From assembly GCF_000507245.1 (NCBI RefSeq), contig NC_023035.1, positions 1 to 64,000 of the forward strand: a stretch of DNA of 64,000 nucleotides. The letters run 5' to 3'. This stretch comes from Salinispira pacifica. Lineage in GTDB: Bacteria; Spirochaetota; Spirochaetia; DSM-27196; Salinispiraceae. This document shows, in pieces, positions 9,353-18,398 of the stretch. The notes beneath the pieces are model-generated. The model ran no database searches and was not told the origin of the DNA. It saw only the letters and a program-made list of their open reading frames with translations. Made by a program: the position numbers and the translations under genes. Each line of letters opens with the position of its first letter. The stretch's first letter is position 1.

Positions 9353-9742
9353 ATGAAATACGATAAAGCAGTGATGTATCAGAAGTCCCACGAGTGGGCC
9401 AGAAAAGACGGAAATACGGTTGTTGTAGGAATTTCCGATTATGCCCAGGACAGTCTGGGAGATGTGGTATTCGTTGAGCTTCCTGAGGTCGGTTCGAGCA
9501 TGAGCCAGGGTGATGCGTTCGGTGTGGTTGAAAGTGTAAAGGCTGCAAGTGATGTATTTGTTCCGGTGAGCGGAGAAATTACTGAAGTAAACGAGGAACT
9601 CTCGGACAATCCTGAACTGATCAATGAAGATCCGTTCGGAAAAGGTTGGATTATTAAGATTCAGGCATCGGATGTTTCAGAACTTGATGGTTTAATGGAT
9701 GCGGATGCATACGAGGAATACACCAAAGATTTGGATGACTAA
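9353..9742 (+). CDS. gcvH: Glycine cleavage system H protein
   Basis: Lipoyl carrier that shuttles the aminomethyl group between P, T and L proteins. The 129 residues match the family; the lipoylation site is K63 in VESVKAASD. GGAGG lies just upstream of the ATG. The stop codon TAA shares its last base with the ATG of gcvPA, so translation is coupled. A 104-nt gap separates it from gcvT. Confidence 0.97.
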   Translation: MKYDKAVMYQKSHEWARKDGNTVVVGISDYAQDSLGDVVFVELPEVGSSMSQGDAFGVVESVKAASDVFVPVSGEITEVNEELSDNPELINEDPFGKGWIIKIQASDVSELDGLMDADAYEEYTKDLDD

Positions 9743-11073
9743 TGAATTTCAGTGGAAATGAAGCCCGAAGAGATGAGATTTTGTCTCATCTCGGGCATGT
9801 AAAAATATCGGATTTGTTTGCCCAGATTCCGAATAAACTGTTATATCCTGAAATCCCGCTGAATACGGGATTGGATGAGCATTCCCTGCGCAGACATTTT
9901 CAGGATTTATCCGATGCCAATGCCTCTGCTCTGGGAGGAATCCGGTTTCAGGGCGGTGGATTCTACACCCATTACATTCCTTCGGTTGTTGATTATGTCA
10001 GCTCCATGGGAAGCTTCACAACGGCGTACACTCCGTATCAGGCAGAAGTAAGTCAGGGTACGCTCCAGTCTCTTTTCGAATATCAGACATACATTTCGGA
10101 AATAACCGGTATGGAGAATGTGAATGCATCCCACTATGACGGAGCCACAGCCTATGCCGAAGCATTCCGGATGATGTACGAAGCGAATAAACGGAAAGGC
10201 GGACGAATTCTGGTCTATTCACAGATATCCCGGGAGTACCGTGAAATTCTGGATACCTATCTCCAATTTACCGACGCCGTTATCGAATACCGTGATCTGT
10301 TTGAGTCGGATGCGAACGCGGCTGAAATACAATTACCGGAAGACTGCGCAGCGCTAAGCGTGTCTCTTCCGGATTTTCATGGAAGGGTTGCTGATATCCG
10401 GAATCTTGCAGATCGCTGCAAAGAAGCGGGAATTTTGCTTCACATCCATGGGGATCCGCTTCTCCTGAGCGTTATCACCCCACCTGGCCAGCTGGGAGCG
10501 GATGTATATACCGGCGAAGGGCAGGTTCTGGGAATCCCGGTGAATCTGGGAGGACCCCATCTGGGTATTTTCGCCGTATCCGGAAAATTACTCAGAAAAA
10601 TACCCGGCAGGATTGCCGGGGAAACAGTTGATAGTAACGGTAAACGGGGATTTGTTCTGGCTCTCAGCACCCGTGAGCAGCATATCCGCAGAGAACGGGC
10701 CAGCAGCAATATCTGCACCAACCAGGGCCTCATGGCCTTGAGAGCGCTGGTGTACATGTCAGCCATGGGCAGAGACGGTCTCCAGACCGTGGCAAGAAAA
10801 TGCATACATAACGCCCATTACCTAATATCAGGTCTCAGAAAGCTGACAGGAATAGAGATTGACCAACCGGACGCCCTTCATTTCCGGGAGTTGCGTGTTA
10901 CGTGTGATTATTCTGTGGATAAATTGATGAAATATGCTGAAAGCCAGGGGATAACTCCCGGAATTCCTGTGGATGAAAATTCCATACTTGTTTCCACCAC
11001 AGAGATTCACGGAGAAGACGAGCTGGACAGACTGATCGAACTATTTAAAACCTTCGATCAACAGGAAGTATGA
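9742..11073 (+). CDS. gcvPA: Glycine dehydrogenase (decarboxylating) subunit 1
   Basis: N-terminal half of the split P protein, the PLP-dependent glycine decarboxylase. The 443 residues are the usual subunit length. They include the fold-type I segments LGGPHLGIFA and REQHIRRERASSNICTNQ but no PLP lysine, which is on subunit 2. The start overlaps the gcvH stop by one base, and the stop lies 1 nt before gcvPB. Confidence 0.95.
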   Translation: MNFSGNEARRDEILSHLGHVKISDLFAQIPNKLLYPEIPLNTGLDEHSLRRHFQDLSDANASALGGIRFQGGGFYTHYIPSVVDYVSSMGSFTTAYTPYQAEVSQGTLQSLFEYQTYISEITGMENVNASHYDGATAYAEAFRMMYEANKRKGGRILVYSQISREYREILDTYLQFTDAVIEYRDLFESDANAAEIQLPEDCAALSVSLPDFHGRVADIRNLADRCKEAGILLHIHGDPLLLSVITPPGQLGADVYTGEGQVLGIPVNLGGPHLGIFAVSGKLLRKIPGRIAGETVDSNGKRGFVLALSTREQHIRRERASSNICTNQGLMALRALVYMSAMGRDGLQTVARKCIHNAHYLISGLRKLTGIEIDQPDALHFRELRVTCDYSVDKLMKYAESQGITPGIPVDENSILVSTTEIHGEDELDRLIELFKTFDQQEV

Positions 11074-11074
11074 T

Positions 11075-12559
11075 ATGAACAATGACCAAAACACACAGCC
11101 CGCTGCCGATCCGGGACATATACCTCTTTTGTGGGAAAACATAGATACCAGCAGGAAAAACCAGTATATCAAACCTGTTGAGAATGAAAGGATGCCGGAA
11201 GCCTTTAAGGCTATGGCCAGGAAAGGTGCAGGGGGAAACACGCCATCCCTCCGTCTTCCCCAACACAACGAACTGTATATTGTCAGGCATTTCACCAGGC
11301 TGGCAGCCTCAAATTTCAGCATAGATTCAAACATGTATCCCCTGGGTTCCTGTACCATGAAATACAACCCCAGGGTGAACGATGCAGTTGCCTCTGCTGC
11401 AGGCTTTGCCTCAGTGCATCCTGCGGATGCCGAAAAAGCCCAGGGAAGCATGGAAGTGCTGTTTAATCTTCAACACCAGCTTGCCCAGCTAAGCGGATTT
11501 GATGCGGTTGCCCTCTCCCCTGCAGCTGGAGCTCAGGGTGAACTTACCGGGGTAATGATGATCAGAAAGTATCATGAGTCCCGGGGGGACTTCGGTCGAA
11601 CCACGGTTCTGGTACCTGATACCGCCCACGGGACAAACCCTGCTACGGTGGCCATGTGCGGGATGAATGTACGAACCATTCCAAGCAATGAGGCCGGGCA
11701 GGTGGACCTTGCTGAGCTTGACGGTCTTCTGGATGAAAGCATTGCAGGAATGATGCTTACCAATCCCAATACGCTGGGAATTTTCGAGAAGGATGTTGTG
11801 GAAATCTGCTCCAGAGTTCATAAAGCCGGGGGACTGATGTACGGCGACGGAGCCAATTTTAACGCCATTGCAGGGATAGTCCGTCCTGCCGCCCTGGGAT
11901 TTGATGTGATGCACTTCAACCTTCATAAAACCTTTGGAACCCCCCACGGCGGGGGAGGACCGGGAGCGGGACCGGTGGGCTGCACTTGGGAATTGCAGGA
12001 GTTTTTACCCGGACCTCTTATCCGGAAAGACAAAGACCGATATGCAGCCTATACACCCGGGAAAAGCATCGGAAAGCTGAAAACAGGATTTGGAAATTTC
12101 GGGATTCTTCTGAGGTCCTATGCATATATCACGGGACACGGCATCGACGGTATTACCACCAACAGCGAGATGGCCGTTCTGAAGGCAAACTATCTGCGGA
12201 ATTTGCTGGCAAAATATCTTCCTGCGCACCACGGCACCCCAAGCATGCATGAATTTGTTGCTTCCAATCCGTTGAAGAACGGGGTGAGCACCATGGATAT
12301 TGCGAAAATGCTTCTGGACAGAGGATTTCATGCCCCCACAGTCTACTTCCCCCTTACGGTGAAGGAGGCGTTGATGATTGAACCCACCGAAAGCGAAAGT
12401 TTCGAGGAGATTGAGGCCTTTGCTCAGGCCCTTATGGAAATTCTCGATACAGCGGAAAAGGATCCTGAAGCTGCCCACCGGGCACCGGAAACGACCCGGC
12501 TGGGCCGCCTGGATGAGGTAGCCGCGAACCGCAAACCAGTTCTTCACCACAAACTCTGA
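11075..12559 (+). CDS. gcvPB: Glycine dehydrogenase (decarboxylating) subunit 2
   Basis: C-terminal half of the split P protein, carrying the PLP lysine K285 in HFNLHKTFGTPHGGGG. Length 494 residues. AGGAAG at 11063-11068 precedes the ATG. With subunit 1 it decarboxylates glycine and loads H protein. No lipoamide dehydrogenase (L protein) gene is in this window, so that subunit must be encoded elsewhere. A hairpin follows at 12612. Confidence 0.95.
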   Translation: MNNDQNTQPAADPGHIPLLWENIDTSRKNQYIKPVENERMPEAFKAMARKGAGGNTPSLRLPQHNELYIVRHFTRLAASNFSIDSNMYPLGSCTMKYNPRVNDAVASAAGFASVHPADAEKAQGSMEVLFNLQHQLAQLSGFDAVALSPAAGAQGELTGVMMIRKYHESRGDFGRTTVLVPDTAHGTNPATVAMCGMNVRTIPSNEAGQVDLAELDGLLDESIAGMMLTNPNTLGIFEKDVVEICSRVHKAGGLMYGDGANFNAIAGIVRPAALGFDVMHFNLHKTFGTPHGGGGPGAGPVGCTWELQEFLPGPLIRKDKDRYAAYTPGKSIGKLKTGFGNFGILLRSYAYITGHGIDGITTNSEMAVLKANYLRNLLAKYLPAHHGTPSMHEFVASNPLKNGVSTMDIAKMLLDRGFHAPTVYFPLTVKEALMIEPTESESFEEIEAFAQALMEILDTAEKDPEAAHRAPETTRLGRLDEVAANRKPVLHHKL

Positions 12560-12611
12560 ACCAAAGAGAAAAAGAGAAATAGTTGTATAAGCTTGATCTG
12601 AATAATTGATC

Positions 12612-12637
12612 CGGGCGGCAGGTTGAACTGCCGCCCG
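12612..12637 (+). terminator. Terminator hairpin after the gcv operon
   Basis: Perfect 10-bp GC-rich stem (12612-12621 with 12628-12637) and 6-nt loop, 53 nt after the gcvPB stop. The trailing T-tract is weak (TCTTGT). Confidence 0.65.
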
Positions 12638-12670
12638 TCTTGTATGCCAGGTGCAAGATGTGAATTGGGC

Positions 12671-12706
12671 AAAAAAAAACGCAGACGGTGTACCAAGCCG
12701 TCTGCG
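12671..12706 (-). terminator. Rho-independent terminator of the putative small RNA
   Basis: Nine perfect base pairs (12680-12688 with 12698-12706), 9-nt loop, then nine consecutive U on the minus strand (12679-12671). It serves no annotated minus-strand gene. Confidence 0.85.
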
Positions 12707-12781
12707 CCATACCAGAAACCACGAAATTGACGAGGATCACAAAGAATCTTGTGTATCCATAGTCACTTTAGGAGACTTACA
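12671..12781 (-). ncRNA. Putative small RNA of about 110 nt
   Basis: A compact unit with its own promoter and a very strong terminator but no open reading frame of credible length. From the predicted start near 12781 the RNA carries UCUCCU (12775-12770) a few nt from its 5' end. Next is an imperfect hairpin (12734-12758), a short linker, and a 9-bp terminator stem (12680-12688 with 12698-12706) followed by U9. The UCUCCU could pair with Shine-Dalgarno sequences. It matches no RNA family I recognise. Confidence 0.6.
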
Positions 12782-12787
12782 AACAAG

Positions 12788-12816
12788 AATATATAATACC
12801 TGAGTCTAAGCGTCAA
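12788..12816 (-). promoter_or_regulatory. Promoter of the putative small RNA
   Basis: Minus strand: TTGACG (12816-12811), 17-bp spacer, TATATT (12793-12788). A perfect TATAAT on the plus strand at 12849-12854 lies just upstream and may fire the other way. Confidence 0.65.
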
Positions 12817-12848
12817 CTATTTTTAAAAAGTTTCTTAAAATCCCCGGG

Positions 12849-13191
12849 TATAATTTCATGTTGTACATGGAATGCTGCGGGTTTCACTTTTGCCTTCCGC
12901 GGTTTTCGCTCAAGCGTGGATGTTAATCCCGGTCGATACTGAATGCCGGCCGGGCATACCAGCCCGAATTAACAACTGGATATGGCAGCCGGAAACAATT
13001 GTCAGTCACCAGAGCCGGACATTACAATTGACAATCCCGGGGAAACTCCATAATTTACCTACCATACGAAAGACGCAGCTCAGCTGAAGAAACACGATAG
13101 ATGACTCAGCCTCGGTGCTTTACGGAACTCCGCCGGAAGGCTGGCATGTAATACAATCTGAGAGAAGTCAATTATCATACAAGGAGCATAC
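12849..13191 (+). other. Structured leader region upstream of lysA
   Basis: About 340 nt with no credible gene. It contains a TATAAT at 12849-12854, a second promoter-like pair TTGACA (13028-13033), 17 bp and TAATTT (13051-13056), and several small hairpins such as CGGGC/GCCCG near 12953-12968 and CAGCCT/AGGCTG near 13110-13143. No lysine riboswitch or T-box signature was recognised. The ribosome binding site AAGGAG lies just before the lysA ATG. Confidence 0.45.
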
Positions 13192-14448
13192 ATGCCCGAA
13201 CGACATATTCCCCTGAACAGGGATGAACTGGAAAACCTGACAGAGAAGTATCCAACTCCGTTTTATCTTTACGATGAAAAGGCAATCAGGAAAAATGCCG
13301 CATATATGAACGAAAGCTTCAAATGGGTTCCCGGCGGATATAAAAACTATTATGCAGTGAAAGCCCTGCCCAATCCTTACGTATTGGAGTTTATCCGCGA
13401 AGAGGGAATGGGTTTTGACTGCAGTTCCAAAGCAGAGCTGCTCCTTGCGGAGAAGCTGGGTGTCCGGGGTGAAGAAATTATGTTCACCTCCAATGATACT
13501 CCCGCGGAAGAGTATCAGAAGGCCATGGATCTGGGTGCCATCATCAATCTGGATGATATTTCCCACATTGATTATCTCAACGAACACTGCGGTATGCCCG
13601 AGCTTATCTGTTTCAGGTATAATCCCGGACCGCTGAAGAAGGGAAATGCCATTATCGGCAAACCCGAGGAAGCAAAGTACGGTCTTACCAGAGATCAGCT
13701 GTTCGAAGCCTATGAACAGGCGAGGTCCCTTGGGGCAAAGCGGTTTGGTCTTCATACCATGGTTGCAAGTAATGAACTGGATCCGGATTACTTCATTGAA
13801 ACTGCCCGTATGCTCTTTGAACTGGTTGTCGAGTTGCGGGAAAAACTGGATATACAGATCGAGTTTGTGAACCTGGGCGGCGGCATCGGCATACCCTACA
13901 ATCCCGGCGAAAACCCTGTGGATCTGGAGAAGGTATCCCGGGGCGTAAAGAAGCACTACGACGAAATTATCGTTCCGGGAAACGCACATCCTCTGAACAT
14001 AGTCACCGAAAACGGTAGGGTGGTTACCGGACCCTACGGGTATCTTGTTACCCGGGTGATCCATGAAAAACACACCTACAAGGATTATGTGGGAACCGAT
14101 GCGAGCATGGCCAATCTCATGCGGCCGGGAATGTACGGGGCACATCATGAAATTACTGTGCCGGGCAAAAACGGTGCTGCTGAAAAAACCTATGATGTTA
14201 CCGGATCTCTCTGTGAAAATAACGATAAATTTGCCATAGACCGAAGACTGCCGGAAATAGAGGTGGGGGACCTCCTGGTAATCCATGATGGCGGAGCTCA
14301 CGGACATTCCATGGGATTCAATTACAACGGAAAACTGCGATGCGCTGAAATTCTTCTCAAGGCCGACGGCAGCACCAGACAGATCAGAAGGGCTGAGAAT
14401 TATGATGACCTGTTTGCAACTCTGGACTTCTCCGGGTTAGAATCATAG
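13192..14448 (+). CDS. lysA: Diaminopimelate decarboxylase (divergent subfamily)
   Basis: PLP enzyme of fold type III that makes L-lysine from meso-diaminopimelate. The 418 residues have the PLP lysine K57 in YYAVKALPNP, the glycine loop NLGGGIGIPY and the dimer-interface cysteine motif in SLCENNDKFA. Two signatures differ from classical LysA: ENGR replaces EPGR, and HTMVAS replaces the HIGSQ-type segment. These are traits of a clostridial/spirochaetal subfamily usually annotated as LysA. A related decarboxylase activity cannot be excluded. AAGGAG precedes the ATG. Confidence 0.85.
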   Translation: MPERHIPLNRDELENLTEKYPTPFYLYDEKAIRKNAAYMNESFKWVPGGYKNYYAVKALPNPYVLEFIREEGMGFDCSSKAELLLAEKLGVRGEEIMFTSNDTPAEEYQKAMDLGAIINLDDISHIDYLNEHCGMPELICFRYNPGPLKKGNAIIGKPEEAKYGLTRDQLFEAYEQARSLGAKRFGLHTMVASNELDPDYFIETARMLFELVVELREKLDIQIEFVNLGGGIGIPYNPGENPVDLEKVSRGVKKHYDEIIVPGNAHPLNIVTENGRVVTGPYGYLVTRVIHEKHTYKDYVGTDASMANLMRPGMYGAHHEITVPGKNGAAEKTYDVTGSLCENNDKFAIDRRLPEIEVGDLLVIHDGGAHGHSMGFNYNGKLRCAEILLKADGSTRQIRRAENYDDLFATLDFSGLES

Positions 14449-14481
14449 GCAAAACAGCCGTATTTCATAGGAAACAGGAAC

Positions 14482-17400
14482 ATGCGCATAGAAATCTCGT
14501 ACCGACCGGAGTTCGATGACGGGAAGGTCCGGAAGATCCTCAGAGGTCTGGAGACGGAACTTTCAGAGCAAATTGCAGATTTACGGATAGTGGATGTATA
14601 TCTGCTGGAAGAACGCCTGAAAAATCAGGCCGGGGAAATTACCCGTCTGTTTCTTGATCCTGTTTCCCAGCAGGCTGAAGTCCGGCTGACCCAGGAAGAT
14701 CCAGGGCTGATTGACGGCGATTGGGGACGCAAGGCTGCACCCTCCTGGGATCTTATGGTTGAGATCAGTTATAAGCCGGGAGTTACCGATCCGGTCGCCG
14801 TTACGGCCTGGGAGGCTCTGGAGCTGGAACTGGACGGTGAACGACCCGGGGTTTCCCGGGATAATACAGATGATGCCCCGCTGAGGGTACAGACTGCCCG
14901 GCAGTTGGTGTTCACCTTTTCCAAGGAACTGGACGAAGAGACCAAACGTCGTATCGGGGAAACCCTGCTCCCCGGTCTGTCCAACCCTCTCATTCAGAAA
15001 CAGCTTTCCATGTATTCAGATGAGTATTCCCGTGGAACGCGCTTTCCCCTTCTGTATCCCTTTGTAGCTGATACGGAAGTGCCGGCGGTACAGTATTTTC
15101 CCATTGCCCGTATGAATGATGAGCAGCTGGTGGCCCTGAGCAGGGAACGGCTTCTTGCCCTCAGTCTGGATGAGATGCGGGTGATCCGGGAAGAATTTTC
15201 CCGCCCCGGGCAGATTGCCGCCCGGAAAAAGCGCGGTATTTCCACTGATATCAGCGACATAGAACTTGAAATGCTTGCTCAGACCTGGAGCGAACACTGC
15301 AAACATAAAATTTTCCAGGCCCGAATAGACTACCGGGATGAGAACGGCAAATCCACAACCATTGACGGATTATTTAAATCCTACATCCAGGCTACCACCG
15401 ACGCCCTGAGTGCGTCCCGGCCGGATCTGCGCTCGGTTTTCCATGATAACAGCGGAGTAGTGGATTTTGATGAAGAACATGTTGTGTGTTTCAAGGCGGA
15501 AACCCACAACAGCCCCTCGGCCCTGGACCCCTACGGCGGAGCGATAACGGGAATTGTGGGTGTAAACCGGGATATTATGGGAACCGGCAAGGGTGCAAAA
15601 CCGATCTTCAATACAAATGTGCTCTGCTTTGGTCATCCCCATACCGCCCCGGAGGAGATACCCCGGGGACTTCTTCATCCGAAAAAGGTGATGTCGGGAG
15701 TTCATGAAGGAATAATCGACGGGGGAAACCAGAGCGGAATCCCCACTGTTGCCGGGGCATTTCTCTTTGATGATTCCTACCTGGGAAAACCGCTGGTATT
15801 TTGCGGAACCGGCGGCATAATGCCCCGGAAGGTTCTGGGAGAAGAAAGCTGGCTTCAGCATGTGGACTCTGGCGATCTGGCGGTAATGCTGGGCGGCCGC
15901 ATCGGTAAGGATGGAATTCACGGTGCAACCTTCAGCTCCCTTGCCCTGGACGAGGATTCACCCACATCGGCGGTACAAATCGGAGACCCCATAACCCAGC
16001 GGAAAATGCTGGATTTCCTCCTTGAAGCCCGGGACAAAGGTCTGTACAAGGGAATTACTGATAACGGAGCCGGAGGATTATCATCCAGTCTGGGAGAGAT
16101 GGCTGAATTCTCCAACGGTATTCGGGTGGATTTGGATAAAGCACCACTTAAGTATGCAGGCCTTGCGCCCTGGGAAATATGGGTTTCAGAAAGCCAGGAG
16201 CGTATGAGCCTGAGCGTAGCTCCGGATACATGGGAGGCCTTTCACGAACTTGCCCGGAGACGGGGCGTGGAGGCAACGGTTGTTGGGGAGTTCACCTCTT
16301 CCGGATTTGTGGAACTGGTATACCGGAATGAGACGCTCGGGCTGCTGCCCCTTGAATTTGTTCACAACGGGCTGCCGGTCATGGAGCTCTCGGCCTCCTG
16401 GATTGAACCGGAAAAAAGAAGGCCGGAATCTCAGGCCCGGGCTTACATCCGGGTACAGGCCGGACACTGGAACAGCGAGGAGTTTATGACAGCCCGGCTT
16501 TTCGAACTCCTTTCCGAGCCCAATATCCGTTCAAAGGAAGACCTGGTTCGCCAGTATGATCATGAAGTTCAGGGGCAGTCGGTGATCAAGCCGTTCACCG
16601 GAGTCCGATCCGATGCACCCACCGACGGCGGTCTGATCCGCCCGGTTGCCGAGTCATCCCAGGGGCTGACGGTTACCCATGGGGTGTGTCCAAGGATGTC
16701 GGAGGCGGATACGTACCAGATGGCCGTTCACGCAGTGGATGAGGCATACAGGGCGCACATCGCCATGGGCGGAGATCCTGACAGGGCATCCGCGCTGGAT
16801 AATTTCTGCTGGCCTGACCCGGTGCAGTCGGATTACACCCCTGACGGAGAGTACAAACTTGCACAGCTGGTACGGGCAAATCAGGGGCTGAAAGATGCCT
16901 GCATGGAGTATAATCTTCCCCTGATTTCCGGTAAGGATTCCATGAAAAACGACGCGGTTCTGGGAGGAAAAAAGGTATCGGTTCTGCCTACTCTGCTGGT
17001 GAGCCTCTTGGGCATTCATGGCGATGTGGAAAAAGCAACCGACCAAAGCTTCGCCAGTGAAGGGGATGAAGTATATCTCCTGGGGTCGGCGGAGTACCGC
17101 CTGGGAGGCAGTTATTTTGAAAAGCTGGAAGGAAATCAGCTAGGTGCAACTCCGCAGATTGATCTCAAAGGCAACAGAACCCGGTACGAGGCGATTCATG
17201 CCGGAATTCAGAGCCAACTCTTTTCTTCCATCCACGATATTTCCGACGGCGGTCTGGCCGTGGCATTGTCTGAATGCTGCATCGGCGGCAGGATGGGCGC
17301 ACGAATAGAGATTTCCGGACTGCGGGCCATATCCCCCTTGGAAACTACAGACGGATCGGAAAGGCTGACAGCAGCTGCCCTGCTGTTTTCCGAAGGCGGC

Positions 17401-17583
17401 GGGCGCTTTGTTGTATCGGTTCCCCCCGGCAGAAAAGAAACCTTCAAATCCCTCTTTCCGGAAGCAGAGCGCATTTTTCTGGGTGTAACCGGGGGGGAAA
17501 ACCTGGAAATCAGAGACGGCGGAGAAGCAGCCATTAATGTACCGGTGGAGCGGCTGGTGGAATCATTCACCACCCCGTGGTAA
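14482..17583 (+). CDS. purL: Phosphoribosylformylglycinamidine synthase, synthetase subunit
   Basis: ATP-dependent amidation of FGAR to FGAM, step four of purine synthesis. At 1033 residues it is of the long PurL type with the N-terminal linker domains (about 1-260), but lacks the fused glutaminase domain of the 1300-residue E. coli enzyme. The active-site segments ETHNSPSALDPYGGAITG (about 338-355) and SGKDSMKND are present. The glutaminase is the separate gene that follows, making a split large-type PurL/PurQ pair. Confidence 0.93.
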   Translation: MRIEISYRPEFDDGKVRKILRGLETELSEQIADLRIVDVYLLEERLKNQAGEITRLFLDPVSQQAEVRLTQEDPGLIDGDWGRKAAPSWDLMVEISYKPGVTDPVAVTAWEALELELDGERPGVSRDNTDDAPLRVQTARQLVFTFSKELDEETKRRIGETLLPGLSNPLIQKQLSMYSDEYSRGTRFPLLYPFVADTEVPAVQYFPIARMNDEQLVALSRERLLALSLDEMRVIREEFSRPGQIAARKKRGISTDISDIELEMLAQTWSEHCKHKIFQARIDYRDENGKSTTIDGLFKSYIQATTDALSASRPDLRSVFHDNSGVVDFDEEHVVCFKAETHNSPSALDPYGGAITGIVGVNRDIMGTGKGAKPIFNTNVLCFGHPHTAPEEIPRGLLHPKKVMSGVHEGIIDGGNQSGIPTVAGAFLFDDSYLGKPLVFCGTGGIMPRKVLGEESWLQHVDSGDLAVMLGGRIGKDGIHGATFSSLALDEDSPTSAVQIGDPITQRKMLDFLLEARDKGLYKGITDNGAGGLSSSLGEMAEFSNGIRVDLDKAPLKYAGLAPWEIWVSESQERMSLSVAPDTWEAFHELARRRGVEATVVGEFTSSGFVELVYRNETLGLLPLEFVHNGLPVMELSASWIEPEKRRPESQARAYIRVQAGHWNSEEFMTARLFELLSEPNIRSKEDLVRQYDHEVQGQSVIKPFTGVRSDAPTDGGLIRPVAESSQGLTVTHGVCPRMSEADTYQMAVHAVDEAYRAHIAMGGDPDRASALDNFCWPDPVQSDYTPDGEYKLAQLVRANQGLKDACMEYNLPLISGKDSMKNDAVLGGKKVSVLPTLLVSLLGIHGDVEKATDQSFASEGDEVYLLGSAEYRLGGSYFEKLEGNQLGATPQIDLKGNRTRYEAIHAGIQSQLFSSIHDISDGGLAVALSECCIGGRMGARIEISGLRAISPLETTDGSERLTAAALLFSEGGGRFVVSVPPGRKETFKSLFPEAERIFLGVTGGENLEIRDGGEAAINVPVERLVESFTTPW

Positions 17584-17613
17584 TCGGTGAAGCGGGAAAA
17601 AGGAGCAGAGCAG

Positions 17614-18348
17614 GTGATCGCAATACTGACCGGATATGGAATTAATGCCGATAAGGAGCTGGGAGAAGCATTTACGGCAGCGGGAGGCAGTGTGGAATTT
17701 GTACACCTCCGTGATCTGATTGATGACCCTTCAATGCTGGAATCTTTCCGGATTCTTGCTTTTCCCGGAGGTTTCAGTTTCGGGGATCATATCGGCTCGG
17801 GAACAATACTCGGGCATATGGTGAAAAATCATCTGCAGGATGCCATTAATCAGCTGATACAGCGGGACGGTCTTGTTCTGGGAATATGCAACGGCTTTCA
17901 AACCCTGGTGAAAATGGGGCTTTTGCCCAATACACAGGGAGACTGGAGCAATGAAGCAAGTCTGATTTCCAATGAAAGCGGGCTGTTTATTGATGACTGG
18001 GTTGGGCTGACCGTCAATACCTTGAATCCGTCACCCTGGATCCGAAATATGCCCGATTTTGACTGTCCAATCCGTCACGGTGAAGGAAAATTCATCTATG
18101 CCGGAATGAACGCCGAATTGAAAGAGCTGCCGAAGGAGCTGGTGGCATTCCGGTATCAGGATAATCCAAACGGATCTCAGGATGATATTGCAGGAATAAC
18201 AGACCCCAGCGGGCGGGTACTGGGAATGATGCCCCATCCCGAAGCATTCATCCGGGGAGAGCAGCATCCCCGCCGCCTGAAGACCTCTCAGGGAGCCGGG
18301 CTCTCCCTTTTCAGAAACGCAGTAGCCTATGTTTCTTCGGATAAATAG
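17614..18348 (+). CDS. purQ: Phosphoribosylformylglycinamidine synthase, glutaminase subunit
   Basis: Class I glutamine amidotransferase that supplies ammonia to PurL. Catalytic residues are visible: C92 in LGICNGFQ and H208/E210 in MPHPEAF. An upstream in-frame GTG at 17587 would give a 253-residue protein but has no ribosome binding site. AGGAG at 17601-17605 sits 8 nt before the GTG at 17614, and the protein then starts MIAILTGYG like other PurQ. It corresponds to the C-terminal domain of fused PurL. Confidence 0.9.
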   Translation: MIAILTGYGINADKELGEAFTAAGGSVEFVHLRDLIDDPSMLESFRILAFPGGFSFGDHIGSGTILGHMVKNHLQDAINQLIQRDGLVLGICNGFQTLVKMGLLPNTQGDWSNEASLISNESGLFIDDWVGLTVNTLNPSPWIRNMPDFDCPIRHGEGKFIYAGMNAELKELPKELVAFRYQDNPNGSQDDIAGITDPSGRVLGMMPHPEAFIRGEQHPRRLKTSQGAGLSLFRNAVAYVSSDK

Positions 18349-18398
18349 CCTGAATTCCCGATTGGATTTTCATCTTCTAAAGTGTACTTTATAGGTAT

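Noticed and set aside
12872-13087. A 71-residue open frame with a hydrophobic start between gcvPB and lysA
   Set aside because: No ribosome binding site, composition unlike the neighbours, and it overlaps hairpins of the lysA leader.
12841-13190. Lysine riboswitch or T-box upstream of lysA
   Set aside because: Neither the L-box core nor the T-box AGGGTGGNACCGCG sequence is present.
13168-14307. A 379-residue open frame antisense to lysA
   Set aside because: It lies wholly opposite a clear lysA with catalytic motifs, has no ribosome binding site, and its protein shows no recognisable family.
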